A DNA stretch of 64,000 bases from Neodontobutis hainanensis (taxonomy: Eukaryota; Chordata; Actinopteri; Gobiiformes; Odontobutidae), in the NCBI GenBank assembly GCA_024349245.1, contig JALDNG010000088.1:1204001-1268000 (forward strand), read 5' to 3'. Position numbers and translations under genes: made by a program. Shown one piece after another: positions 28,801 through 35,316 of this stretch. A model generated the notes under the pieces. It ran no database searches and was not told where the DNA came from. It saw only the letters and a program-made list of their open reading frames with translations. Positions within the stretch are counted from its first letter, which is position 1, and each line of letters opens with the position of its first letter.

Positions 28801-30393
28801 GGGTATTTGTATGGTTACAAAGCTATTTATTTTTTATATTGCATTTGCTGTCATAATTATTACAAACTGCCGAAAACATAATTTTAACAAAAGGAAAATT
28901 CTCATGGTCACAATGTTTGTATTATCATCACCAGGTCAAGGAAGCCTGATTGGTTTCTGGTGTTTGTTTGTGTGTAGCTCCTGGACTTGTTTATGGTGTG
29001 GGACTGGTCGACGTATTTAGCTGACTATGGCCAGCCAACTTCCAAATACTTGAGAGTAAACCCAGCCACTGCCCTGGCCCTGTTGGAGAAGTGAGTACAC
29101 ATTTTCATTTGAAGCCTCATGCTTTGTAGTTGAAGGTCCTGTGCATGAATCACACCATACTACATATTACATAATACATATATATTAAACGGATAAATTG
29201 CCAGAGCTGTGTTTGGTCAGTGAAGAGACACTGCAAAGAATAGAATACAAAGTCCAGACTGACTCCTTACTGCTAACTTCTGATTCAGATCGACATGATA
29301 CCTCCTGTTACTGTTTCCATCTGAATGTTCTTTCTCTTTATTTATGCTGCTGCAGAGTCCATAGAGGGTAGGTACAACTTCATCAAACTTTTCTAGACCA
29401 TGTCTTGGTGTTTGTTTAACTGGTGTTAAACTATTATTGTAAAAAACTGTTGTTACCAGTTTTCGCAGGCCAGAGTTATACCATGCTGTTCATTGTGAAC
29501 TCTGAACCTGTAGACTGAAACAAACAAACAAACCAGAGCAAATCTGGTTTTCATGTAAAAGCATACAAGTCAGTTTGTGATCAATCATCTTGAATGTTTA
29601 ATTGAGAAGATGTACAGTCATTTTGTAATTTTGATGCACAGACACAGAAGTACCTCTAGTCTGATTTAGATCCACAGATCTCCATCAGTGTCCACAGAGT
29701 AGAACAGGTCAACAAATTCAGATACCTTTGACTCACCGCAAAAGTTACATGTTATCTGTTCACTCAGTGCCCTATCCATTGCCCCCACCTTCTGCTACTA
29801 CTGTACACCAGCCCATTCTGCTGTATTGTCCCCCCAGTTTTTATACCATGATGTCAGTCTCCAACAAAAACTAAACAAAATCCCACACATAGTTTCAAAG
29901 ATTATCCACTTCCACACACCCAACATTTCAGAACTCAGTGACTATATAGCTACCTGCCTCAGCAAAACAGTAGCTGTGGACGCTGAGCACCTCCTCATTA
30001 CCCACTTCAAACTCCTGCCCTCTAGACGCAGGTACAGGAAATTGAAATGGAGAAGGGCACATTTTAACAGAAGCTTTGTACCATCTGCCATCTCCATCCT
30101 CAACAAACTAGTAAACTGACCATTGACCTCACTCATCACTGGAAATGTGTTTTTTTGTAGGTATATAGGCTGAAGGTTTATTGTGTGAAATGTGACAGTT
30201 TGTGTAAACTAAATTCCCAATGTGACAATACAAATAATTTATTTACATTTCTTTTGTCTGTTTCAGGATGAAAGACACCAATAAGAAAAACAACATTTTC
30301 TCTCAGTTTAGGAAGAATGATAGAGACAAACAGAAGCTCATAGAGACTGTGGTCAAACAGCTGCGGAGTCTGGTCAACGGCATGTCATCCTAA
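1335..30393 (+). CDS. exoc6: exocyst complex component 6 (Sec15 homologue), 22 exons, first exon off-window
   Basis: Subunit of the eight-protein exocyst, which tethers secretory and recycling vesicles to the plasma membrane; Sec15 is the vesicle-side subunit and binds GTP-Rab11. Coding exons read from the sequence: 1335-1506, 3118-3165, 4869-4959, 5360-5405, 6632-6685, 7644-7794, 7873-8031, 13514-13582, 14289-14372, 14555-14601, 14720-14840, 15448-15519, 15594-15691, 15804-15909, 16380-16489, 16584-16695, 16770-16904, 16972-17151, 24294-24435, 24728-24801, 28978-29090, 30267-30393. All junctions are AG/GT and the phases join without a break, giving 769 residues plus a split Arg; human EXOC6 is about 804, so only about 35 N-terminal residues are missing upstream. 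Near-identical family blocks include QPNAHKRFMEKLDA, MCNFHHQGFVDAITELLKVR, LDLFMVWDWSTYLADYGQP and RKNDRDKQKLIETVVKQLR. TAA stop at 30391. The paralogue exoc6b is the main alternative, but the C-terminal wording fits EXOC6 better and cyp26a1 is adjacent. Confidence 0.97.
2520..2835 (-). mobile_element. tRNA-derived SINE with long tail, minus strand
   Basis: Read in reverse it has a tRNA-like B-box (GGTTCGATTCCCACTCTCCC), then the body TTGTGTCCTTGGGCAAGACA, and ends in a teleost-type tail AAGCACTTTGAGAGCC...GCGCTAAATAAAA with an ATT-rich 3' end. The head is shared with the + strand copy at 19464-19680. Confidence 0.75.
3242..3264. repeat. (GT)n microsatellite
   Basis: Eleven to twelve GT units in the exoc6 intron after exon 3118-3165. 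Confidence 0.95.
3975..4315 (+). mobile_element. tRNA-like-headed dispersed repeat, copy 1
   Basis: Degenerate copy of an abundant teleost repeat: tRNA-like start, then GTGAGGAGTCTGCATGTCCT, GGTACTCTTGCTTCCTCCCA, AAAGACATGCATGTATAGGT and GGGTGTACCCCGCCT, ending GGGACTAGGCAAGAAAA. Related copies are at about 22255-22640 (+), 45771-46165 (-) and a truncated head at 25062-25130 (+). Class uncertain (SINE-like). Confidence 0.75.
5750..6460 (-). mobile_element. non-LTR retrotransposon fragment (reverse-transcriptase C-terminal region), degraded
   Basis: On the minus strand, around 5778-6104, the translation has NTDARLLTKTRMFNYITPVL followed by SSLHWLPIR, the signature just after the RT domain in L2/CR1-like elements; the rest is frameshifted. 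The segment 6110-6460 reads as non-coding tail of a common teleost repeat (CATTGTAATAATCCAGCCCG). It lies in an exoc6 intron, antisense to the gene. Confidence 0.65.
7250..7470 (+). mobile_element. 3' terminal fragment of a teleost dispersed repeat
   Basis: The sequence TTCTGTGGTTCTCCCTGAGG to GGAGTTTTTCCTCACCCTGA and GAGGGTCTAAGGACAGGGGA, ending in TATACAAAAATAAATG, is a widespread teleost repeat tail. A shorter reverse-oriented copy lies at 17350-17481 and a weaker + strand one near 55590-55660. Confidence 0.65.
8678..9325. mobile_element. dispersed teleost repeat (unclassified), starting with (ATA)n
   Basis: Begins with an (ATA)n run, then TTTATTTATAACGCGCCTTC and a purine-rich body (GGAGGTCCGGAGGGAGAGAG, GGGGCTGAAGGCTCTACTCC) typical of repeat tails of fish non-LTR elements in antisense. 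No open frame survives. Confidence 0.5.
9335..9985 (-). pseudogene. L2/CR1-like reverse transcriptase C-terminal fragment
   Basis: Minus-strand frame 9405-9968 (187 codons) contains EHITPVLYSLHWLPVQFRI, LTGLAPSYLCEILTPHQPSR and ALRSAGQHLL, the region after the RT domain of L2-like LINEs, then drifts out of family register because of frameshifts. The 3' end (9335-9410) carries the GCACCTTCCAACAACCACAG tail. It abuts a Tc1-like fragment at 9985. Confidence 0.8.
9986..10690 (-). pseudogene. Tc1-like transposase fragment, minus strand
   Basis: Minus-strand frames encode N-terminal transposase pieces (ARRIVTEVIKIPKITTKAIL, GGNVSRQTVQQTLHTAGFHG, RRPRRTPLL) and ACLAFANAYLGKDEDFWSSL, with frameshifts between them. 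The terminal non-coding part is at about 10590-10690 (GGGTATGAATAATTTTGGAC). The C-terminal half with the DDE motif is absent: the fragment stops at the junction with the LINE at 9985. Confidence 0.8.
10745..11030 (+). pseudogene. reverse transcriptase fragment (non-LTR)
   Basis: Reads NLKNYRPISKLCILAKVFEK and VLAEQLKKFIEIQILSNNQ, then a stop and a continuing GFHKLHSKITAAVKVVNYII, which is the N-terminal RT region of non-LTR elements. Several stops; non-functional. Confidence 0.75.
11031..13513. other. exoc6 intron sequence, largely unassigned
   Basis: The segment 11440-11720 shares AATTCTGAGATCAACTGGTA and the GATGCTTTTGCTTTAAAC phrase with an opposite-orientation copy at about 3540-3690, so it is a low-copy dispersed repeat. 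The rest shows poly(T) and AT-rich runs but no exon-like segment. Confidence 0.4.
13514..17151 (+). CDS. exoc6: exoc6 central exon block (11 exons), including much of the Sec15 domain
   Basis: Eleven exons packed into 3.6 kb encode the middle of the protein, from ILTAQELVDFSPVYR to QVFTHLP. The core includes FENYYRKQRKKQARLVLQP, FFVVEDHILNATRGLVTR and LWNMALSKIIAVLR. Introns here are very short; the one between 16904 and 16972 is only 67 bp, typical of compact teleost introns. The second half (from about 16380) falls in the C-terminal Sec15 domain, the helical-bundle region that binds Rab11 in the fly protein. The acceptor of exon 16380 is ambiguous by 3 bp because CAG is repeated (16377-16382); 16380 was chosen because it gives a single Gln, as in the human protein. 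NAGNAG-type alternative use would add or drop one Gln. Confidence 0.95.
17350..17481 (-). repeat. reverse copy of the 7250 repeat tail, ending in a perfect hairpin
   Basis: Reverse complement of the phrases at 7260-7330, ending with 16-bp arms CCGTGCAAGAATGTGT (17441-17456) and ACACATTCTTGCACGG (17466-17481) around a 9-base loop. Confidence 0.8.
17890..19222 (+). pseudogene. degraded Tc1-like transposon
   Basis: About 1.3 kb in a 7-kb exoc6 intron. The inverted ends contain AGGTTCACATACTTTTTCTTG (right, near 19190-19212) and a related AAAAAGTATGTGAAACCTTG (left, near 17984). Internal pieces include the catalytic-region remnant PDLNPIETLWINLKRAIHE at about 18800-18860. Many stops and frameshifts. 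Confidence 0.8.
19464..19680 (+). mobile_element. tRNA-derived SINE, plus strand
   Basis: The tRNA-like head has an A-box (TGGCTCAGTGGTAGAGCGG) and a B-box (GGTTCGATTCC) in correct spacing. It is followed by the body TGTCCTTGGGCAAGATGCTT and ends GTTGCCTTGGATAAAAGCTG...AAATGTAAATGTA. This is a retroposed SINE, not a functional tRNA gene, because the acceptor stem does not close properly and no tRNA 3' end follows. Confidence 0.85.
20068..20097 (+). other. exoc6: candidate 30-nt cassette exon of exoc6 (NNNNDHASMS)
   Basis: A 30-nt open segment with an acceptor (TGTGCTCAG after a long CT-rich tract at about 19970-20040) and a strong donor (GTGAGT at 20098). Both flanking exons, ending 17151 and starting 24294, break between codons, so inclusion would insert ten residues, NNNNDHASMS, between QVFTHLP and GKVAQ without a frame change. 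It lies in a 7-kb intron otherwise dominated by transposon debris, but is not itself inside a recognised repeat. It could be a chance match. Confidence 0.4.
21139..22240. mobile_element. fold-back Tc1-like element
   Basis: Flanked by TA. The terminal inverted repeats match over at least about 100 bp (21139-21245 versus 22125-22240). Internal transposase sequence is also present twice in opposite orientation: 21490-21586 versus 21661-21757, each arm carrying GGCCAAGTCGACCTGTCATT or its complement. The right arm keeps KAKSTCHCLQQNKVKVLDWP of the transposase. The element is therefore essentially one long hairpin. Confidence 0.8.
22255..22640 (+). mobile_element. tRNA-like-headed dispersed repeat, copy 2
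   Basis: Same family as at 3975: GTGAGGAGTCTGCATGTCCT, TACCCTGGCTTCCTCCTACC, GGGTGTACCCCGCCTCAGGC and GGGATAAGCTCCAGTCACTC, ending in an ATGA-rich run (GAATGAATGAATGAATGG). Confidence 0.85.
22849..22882. repeat. (TAG)n/(TGG)n microsatellite
   Basis: Uninterrupted TAG triplets passing into TGG triplets at the edge of the hAT-like element. Confidence 0.9.
22862..24057. mobile_element. hAT-like non-autonomous element
   Basis: The right end reads in reverse CCAGAGGTGGGTAGTGAAGC then ...TTGTACTCAAGTAAGAGTAG, the classic fish hAT terminus. The left end has the corresponding GCCGTTACATTTATTTGAGT and AACTTTTTGAAAAAAA. No transposase frame. It contains its own small palindrome (23147-23191). Confidence 0.6.
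23147..23191. repeat. perfect 21-bp-arm palindrome
   Basis: The arm at 23147-23167 (CATGTCTAGGTCTAATTGAA plus G) and its exact reverse complement at 23171-23191 are separated by only AAG. Confidence 0.95.
24294..24801 (+). CDS. exoc6: exoc6 exon pair encoding the conserved GKVAQTACMSACKHLSTSL region
   Basis: Two exons (24294-24435 and 24728-24801) follow the 7.1-kb transposon-filled intron. They encode GKVAQTACMSACKHLSTSLM through QQFNLDVIQCE and then LFASSEPVPGFQGDTLQLAF. The Leu codon is split after its first base (T at 24435, TG at 24728). The 292-bp intron between them carries a small transposon-like remnant (24514-24655), so a mobile element has settled within about 80 bp of both splice sites without visible damage to them. 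Confidence 0.95.
24514..24655. mobile_element. short Tc1/mariner-type remnant inside a 292-bp exoc6 intron
   Basis: The left end CAGTGCATTCGGAAAGTCTT and the right end AACTGTGGAAAAAGTAAAGC...CATATGCAATG resemble, in inverted orientation, the ends of a fish DNA transposon whose interior has been lost. About 140 bp, no coding sequence. Confidence 0.55.
25062..25130 (+). mobile_element. truncated head of the tRNA-like dispersed repeat
   Basis: GGGGCACGGTGGCAGAGTGG then TTAGCACCTCTGCCTCACAG and CAAGAAGATCCTGGGAC: the 5' tRNA-like head of the family at 3975 and 22255, cut off after about 65 bp. Confidence 0.8.
26130..27175. mobile_element. hAT-like element with simple-repeat interior
   Basis: The left end TATTAGTGTTAATGTTATG and the right end, in reverse TATTAGTGCTGGGCTACGAT, plus the ATTAACGCATTAATG and AATTAATCGTGATTAATTGC subterminal phrases, match a common fish hAT-like repeat. 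The interior holds (CA)n at 26385-26402 and (TG)n with TCTG steps at 26519-26572. No transposase. Confidence 0.55.
27261..27700 (-). pseudogene. CR1/L2-like reverse transcriptase fragment
   Basis: The minus-strand frame reads VTVASTQGCVLSPLLHTLYT and HDCTSTHPRNSIIKFAYRKI, the RT core in which the catalytic YADD/FADD has become FAYR, followed by VWCTKSNLILNTTKNKG and a C-terminal tail. Dead copy, antisense to exoc6. Confidence 0.85.
28978..30393 (+). CDS. exoc6: exoc6 C-terminal exons and stop
   Basis: Exon 28978-29090 encodes LLDLFMVWDWSTYLADYGQP to ALLEK. The last exon, 30267-30393, encodes MKDTNKKNNIFSQFRKNDRD to LVNGMSS and the TAA stop. The Lys between them is split two bases in (AA at 29089-29090, G at 30267). 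The human protein ends GMSQHM; here two Ser codons precede the stop. The 1.2-kb intron between these exons contains both a candidate 12-nt microexon (29356-29367) and a retrotransposon fragment (about 29690-30120). Confidence 0.95.
29356..29367 (+). other. exoc6: candidate 12-nt microexon of exoc6 (inserts VHRG)
   Basis: AGTCCATAGAGG is bounded by a pyrimidine tract plus TGCTGCTGCAG on the left and GTAGGT on the right. Splicing it between 29090 and 30267 keeps the frame exactly: the split Lys remains Lys (AAA instead of AAG), then Val-His-Arg, and GG joins the G of the next exon to give Gly before the Met. UGC repeats directly before the acceptor are the known binding signal of the neural splicing factor SRRM4 (nSR100). 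No expression evidence is available here. Confidence 0.55.
29690..30120 (+). pseudogene. C-terminal fragment of a non-LTR retrotransposon ORF2
   Basis: The + strand frame 29826-30119 has LLPSRRRYRKLKWRRAHFNR and SFVPSAISILNKLVN, the usual end of CR1/L2-type ORF2 proteins, then a stop. It lies between exoc6 microexon 29356 and the last exon. Confidence 0.7.
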
Positions 30394-33100
30394 AACACAC
30401 TCCAGACTGTGCTGAAATGAATGCAGTCATATGCACGCACAACTGCCAAGTCGCTTGTCAATAGGCCCATCCACATCATTTAACATACAGCCATGTAAAA
30501 TAGTTTTTGGATTTTTTTTTTTTTTTACCCTAGACTATCCAAGAATTTTTCATTGTGCAATCATTTTTATTTAAGAGAAATTAAGCCAAATTGAGTACAT
30601 AACATGTGTGCGCAGCATCCTACCCCTCATGATTCAATAATTTGTTGATCTAACTTCAGCAACAATAAGTTCAAGTATGGACATTATAATTTTTCTCACC
30701 ATTGTGAGGGAAATATGACACATTCCTCTTTGCTTCTAATTCATTGAGGTTTTGGGGCATTTATGCACAGACAGGCCTAAAGGCTTTGAGGAGTAGCTCT
30801 GGAGTTTTATAATCCTCTGAGCATTGTAAAGTCTGACCTTAGGGTAAATTTTCTGCAAAGATTACATTTGTCTTGAATGCTTTCCATTTGTCAATAATGT
30901 GTTATAAGTAAAACAATAAACTCAAAAGTATTTGGGAATGGTTTAATAAACCTTATAGAGATTGGTGTCCAAGAAAAATTGCTTTCATAATTTCTTATGT
31001 CTTTTCATCTAGGCATCTTGTTTTATCTCACACCTATTTTTTTTATCCTATGGAAACAGTTCAGGGATACTCTTTTTATTTATTTATTTATTTACTTTAG
31101 GCTTCATTTCTGTTACTTAAGTGTGGGCACGGTAAATTGTGTTAGGTTATTGTTATCTGAGGTTTATTTATTACATACTGAGACCCATATTATTAGGTAG
31201 TGTAAAGTATGTTTATACACACAAAAATAAATAAATGCAAGAATAATTGTGAATACTGAAGGATAGAGACACTCAAGGGACTTTTCCTGCACAAAAGGGA
31301 CAGCAATAGAGAGCACATTTGAAGCAGGAAACTGAGCACACACCCAACATTCGACAAACACTAAGGCTCCACAGTTAATGGACTCTACAGCAGTGAATAC
31401 TGTAAAGCATTCAAATAGTTAAAGTTCTGTATTTGTAACCATTGGCTTAATAATGAAGTGAAACAGCAAGGCAGAGATACAAGTACTGGGACATTGGGGT
31501 CAAAATACAGCTCCACTCTTTGAAAACTTCTTAAATGATCAAATGATGATTAAATGCAAATCTCATTTACACATTGACATGAATCATTCATACTCTTGTG
31601 TCCATGTGGCTTAAGCTGATGGAAATATTTTGCATTTTGAAGTGTCAGGCCGTGATCAATTCTCAGTGAAGGCTCTGTGTAGTGTTGACTGCTTTCATGA
31701 AGGGGCTTAAGCTTATAAGAAGGTTCATCACATTACAAAGATGTGTTAAGTACATCTTTGTATGGTTATATTTTTGTGGCTCCTACAACTAAAGAGTGAG
31801 ACTTGTGCTGAATGGCATTGCTTATTTGCATGACTTTGTATAATATTGAAATGTCTTTCTTACTGAAGGATGTTGTCATGGTCAGGTCTCACTGAATTTG
31901 TTCGTCGGCAATAGAAAGAATTATAATATTAATAGACAATAAGGTCTCACTGTCCCATTACTTGCACTGCTGCCGTAGTTTTTTCATATTGTTAATAGAG
32001 ATGAGAGAATAATGTCTGCAAACACTGATGTTCATAAAACGTTTTAATGGTCTTTGAGTTTTGCTTTCTACATTAAAATATTTTATCTTCTGATGCAAAC
32101 CCCGTAGTGATACGGTTTTAACATGTCGCTAAGTAAAATTTTCATATTTAACATGGCCTGTTTCAGCATTAAAGAAATGGTGTTTCAAATACACAAAGAC
32201 ACACAAGGAAAGGACTAATGTTGAAAAGAGAAAAGAATACGTCACCTCTCTCAAATTTAGGCTCATGGAACTTTTATGACATTGTGAAATATAGTTATAT
32301 ATGTAGACATTGAAATTATTTCCTTTTTGTAGTTTTATTCCTTGGGTTAATATGAAGCTTTCATTTATCCACAAAGCACAGCAATAATGGCTGTGTACAT
32401 TTACTGCGGATAAATTGCAACACAACTCTAAAAACATTTTTGCACTGAAAATATTGTCCCTTTTTTTATCATTTATTTTTGGGAAACCATTAAGGATTGA
32501 CTGTAAAGATCATTGTAGATACTGCATATTTTTTTAAAAAGAGAATATCTAGCAGTTTGCCTGCAAGTAATGGTTTGAAGGTAGTGGCTGTGGTATGCAC
32601 CTCTGTCAGCTCTTCTGTAATGTAATAAAAGACTTTGTCTGATGCACTGTAAACGTACACATCCAATGATTTTTTCTCGAAGCATCTGTATTAGAATGCT
32701 GATTAAGAGAATAGCCTTTGTAATCTTATGTTAACTGGGTCTGTCATATGATGCATTAGCCATAAAGCTAATGGATAAATATTTAACATGATGTGACACT
32801 GTTTGACTGTGTGTGATCAGACTATGGTCAGTCCCACTCCACCCTACATCTGGAACACAATGGAGAGACGATGGAGGCTCATTACCAGTGATCTCTGTTT
32901 AAACTCTGCGCTGATTTCTTTTGTGCTGTAATAAAATGTCCTTTATCAACAGCCTGGTTTAAATCCAGTGTTTGTGTGGCCCTTACTGTGACTAATAACA
33001 GAAGCTGATATATATTTTTTACAATCCAATTTTTTGGCAGACTAAGAACACTAACTGTAGACAGAACAGCTTGGTCTTGATCTTGATACAAGTCTCATGT
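30394..33100 (+). other. exoc6 3' UTR and immediate downstream DNA
   Basis: No open gene follows the exoc6 stop. Polyadenylation hexamers AATAAA occur at 30915 and 30945, giving a likely short 3' UTR of about 550-580 nt; a further AATAAA at 32624 could serve a longer form of about 2.3 kb. The stretch is AT-rich and mostly free of recognisable transposons, unlike the introns, which fits transcribed 3' UTR or conserved spacer. Confidence 0.5.
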
Positions 33101-34271
33101 TTTATTAAGGTTAGAGAGTTAAGACCAAGAACAGTACAGAATGGCACTTCCCTGTGTTTCCCCCCTTTTTACAAAATGAGTAATATTAGAATTTACAGAC
33201 CTGAGCCATTTTACGTTTGTGTTCTGATGTAGACGTCTGGATTAAACAACTTATTCTACTTTTTAATTGTTTAATGGGGAGACTGTAATCTTTAAAAAAT
33301 AAAAATAAATGCAATCCATGTTTTTTTTCTTTACTCAATCTGCTGGTTTAATAAATTTATTCCTAGGATTTACTGGACACTGTTAAGTTATTGAAGACAC
33401 AGAAAGGAGAAGCTATTTTATTTTGTGTTGCATGTCAGTGTGTTTTATTGGTTCACTCTATTTGGTTGAGATTTTTCAGGCTCCACTGTCCCTTCATGTG
33501 GATTTTTCTTGCATTTACAATATTTTTTATTTATATGAAGAAAATCAAACTGAAAACAGAGGTATGCTTTTGAACACTTTGATTCCTGATTTAGTGAAAC
33601 CACTACCTTTAGTTTGGAGCCTGTCTTTATGGGCCCCTGGGCCTTTACAGTGTGGGAGAGATGGCAGGTTGTGTTCCTGTGTCGGTTTAGGGGTTGGGGG
33701 CTCTTCCTCACCATCAATAGATGTGACAAGTATTTTAGTGCTGTGATCAAACACTTTAACACTCCCCAACAACAATACAGCGCCAGACAAGGCGCAGGAA
33801 GAGGCACTCTGACGGCTCATTCACACTCACATCTGACCTGATCCTTCTCCCAGCAAACCCTCCCAGTGCTCTGCCTTCGCCACATATTTGACTTAAAGTC
33901 TGTTGGCATCTAAGCTGTGTCTTTGCACATACTACCTCGGTATGCCTTTTTCTGAATAAAGTACTCATTACTATATTTTCCTACACTGAAAGATTTCATC
34001 ATATTTTTGTGTAAATTTTCCAGGATTTCATTAGCTTTTCTCACACCTTTCACTATAACTTGTTCTGCAATGTGCCTGCGCAGTTAAAAATAACCATTAA
34101 ACCTAGTATACCTGAATAAGATATGTTTCTGGGCTCACTGGTAGTTTCCAACTCAATGGGAAGATTTAGCTCTTGAAAAAAAATGACTTTACAGTTTGGA
34201 TGGTGATGAGAATGGTTGTTTTGACTGTTGAACATGACGACACAGTATTACCTCTGGAGGTACTTGCTTGC
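33101..34271. other. intergenic spacer between exoc6 and the cyp26a1 upstream region
   Basis: Several short overlapping open frames exist on both strands around 33423-33841 but none resembles a known protein or shows a consistent splice structure. In particular there is no P450 signature (FGGGxRxCxG, ExxR or PERF) here, although CYP26C1 sits in this interval in tetrapods. Confidence 0.5.
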
Positions 34272-34288
34272 TGACCTCTGACTGAACC
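34272..34288 (-). promoter_or_regulatory. candidate distal DR5 retinoic acid response element (farthest upstream)
   Basis: TGACCT, 5-bp spacer CTGAC, TGAACC; read on the other strand this is GGTTCA-n5-AGGTCA, a direct repeat with 5-bp spacing, the standard RAR/RXR site. Additional half-sites follow at 34305-34310 (TGACCT) and 34362-34367 (TGACCC). It lies about 4.1 kb upstream of the proximal site of cyp26a1. Confidence 0.6.
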
Positions 34289-34900
34289 GCAGCTGACACG
34301 CCTGTGACCTCTGGGAATGTGCCCTGGCTCCACACCTCACACTGTTAACGCAGACACTGTTTGACCCAGCAGCACCATGTGGCAGAGGTGCTCCAACACA
34401 CTGCACAGATAACCAGTCTTTGATCAGATCTGGGATTACCTGACACCTCTATAGCCCACATGCTCCCAAAATAGTTTGTGTGAGTTCACTTTAGCAGGGT
34501 TATGTCTAGGTTAAGACCTGGCAGTATAAGCCTTTTTTGCTTTTACCTAAAACTCATGAAATACAAAAGGTTCAGAATCTTAAAACACAAATCTATGTGG
34601 TGTGTTTTGAAAGCATCTAACCTGTAGCAGCATATTCAGACAAACTCAAACTAAAAACACCTTTAGTTATGGGTGAACTAAACAGAATGCACACCATTCT
34701 TTTTGGTGTTAAAAACATGAAACAGACTTTTGATCCCTCTGGGCTGGAAACATGTAGTGTTGACAGTGTAGAGTAGACATATGTACAGCAGCCTACTGTC
34801 TGAGACATGATTGTGTTTCTGTGTCTTTCTGAGCAGAGTGGCTCTGGCTGAGCAGCAACGCTTACGGGGCGGAGCGGTGCTGCCTGCGCGTGTGTGTGTT

Positions 34901-34961
34901 GGGTCAGACAGTGAACTTGGTGCACAGAGTTCACAGAGATGTCAGGGTCACCGGTGGGTCA
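34901..34961 (+). promoter_or_regulatory. cluster of five nuclear-receptor half-sites including a perfect DR5
   Basis: Within 61 bp: GGGTCA (34901-34906), TGAACT (34912-34917), AGTTCA (34928-34933), GGGTCA (34945-34950) and GGGTCA (34956-34961). The last two are separated by exactly five bases (CCGGT), an ideal DR5 retinoic acid response element. CYP26A1 promoters of mammals are known to have a distal element about 2 kb upstream that co-operates with the proximal DR5. This cluster is the best candidate for that element and lies 356 bp before the minisatellite. Confidence 0.7.
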
Positions 34962-35316
34962 GGGAGCGTGAGCGGGAAGGCGGAGAGCTGAAGGGTTATA
35001 AACACAAGCAGACGCATGCTGCATTGCGAGCACTGCTCGTCCACAGCGTACAAATAATCATGGAAAACTTTGAACATTTGACTTTATTTTTTGATGGATT
35101 TAGTTCTTCACATAGTGTTGAGACATTTAGAGATGTATGCTATGTTTCCCATACAGTGGGCGAGGACTCAAGAGGAAGTTAATTATTTGTGTCATTATTT
35201 GTGTGACTTTCTGCCAGGTCAGGGCCACGTGTGTTTTAAGTGGTCACAGTGCTCACGTGGAACATGTGAAGATGGATATTAGAGCTTCAATTAAGACTAC
35301 AGTCCCCCCTCCAAAA

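Noticed and set aside
30394..34271. cyp26c1 or another gene between exoc6 and cyp26a1
   Set aside because: No P450 motif and no exon-like conserved frame was seen on either strand; the open frames around 33423-33841 overlap on both strands and resemble nothing known.
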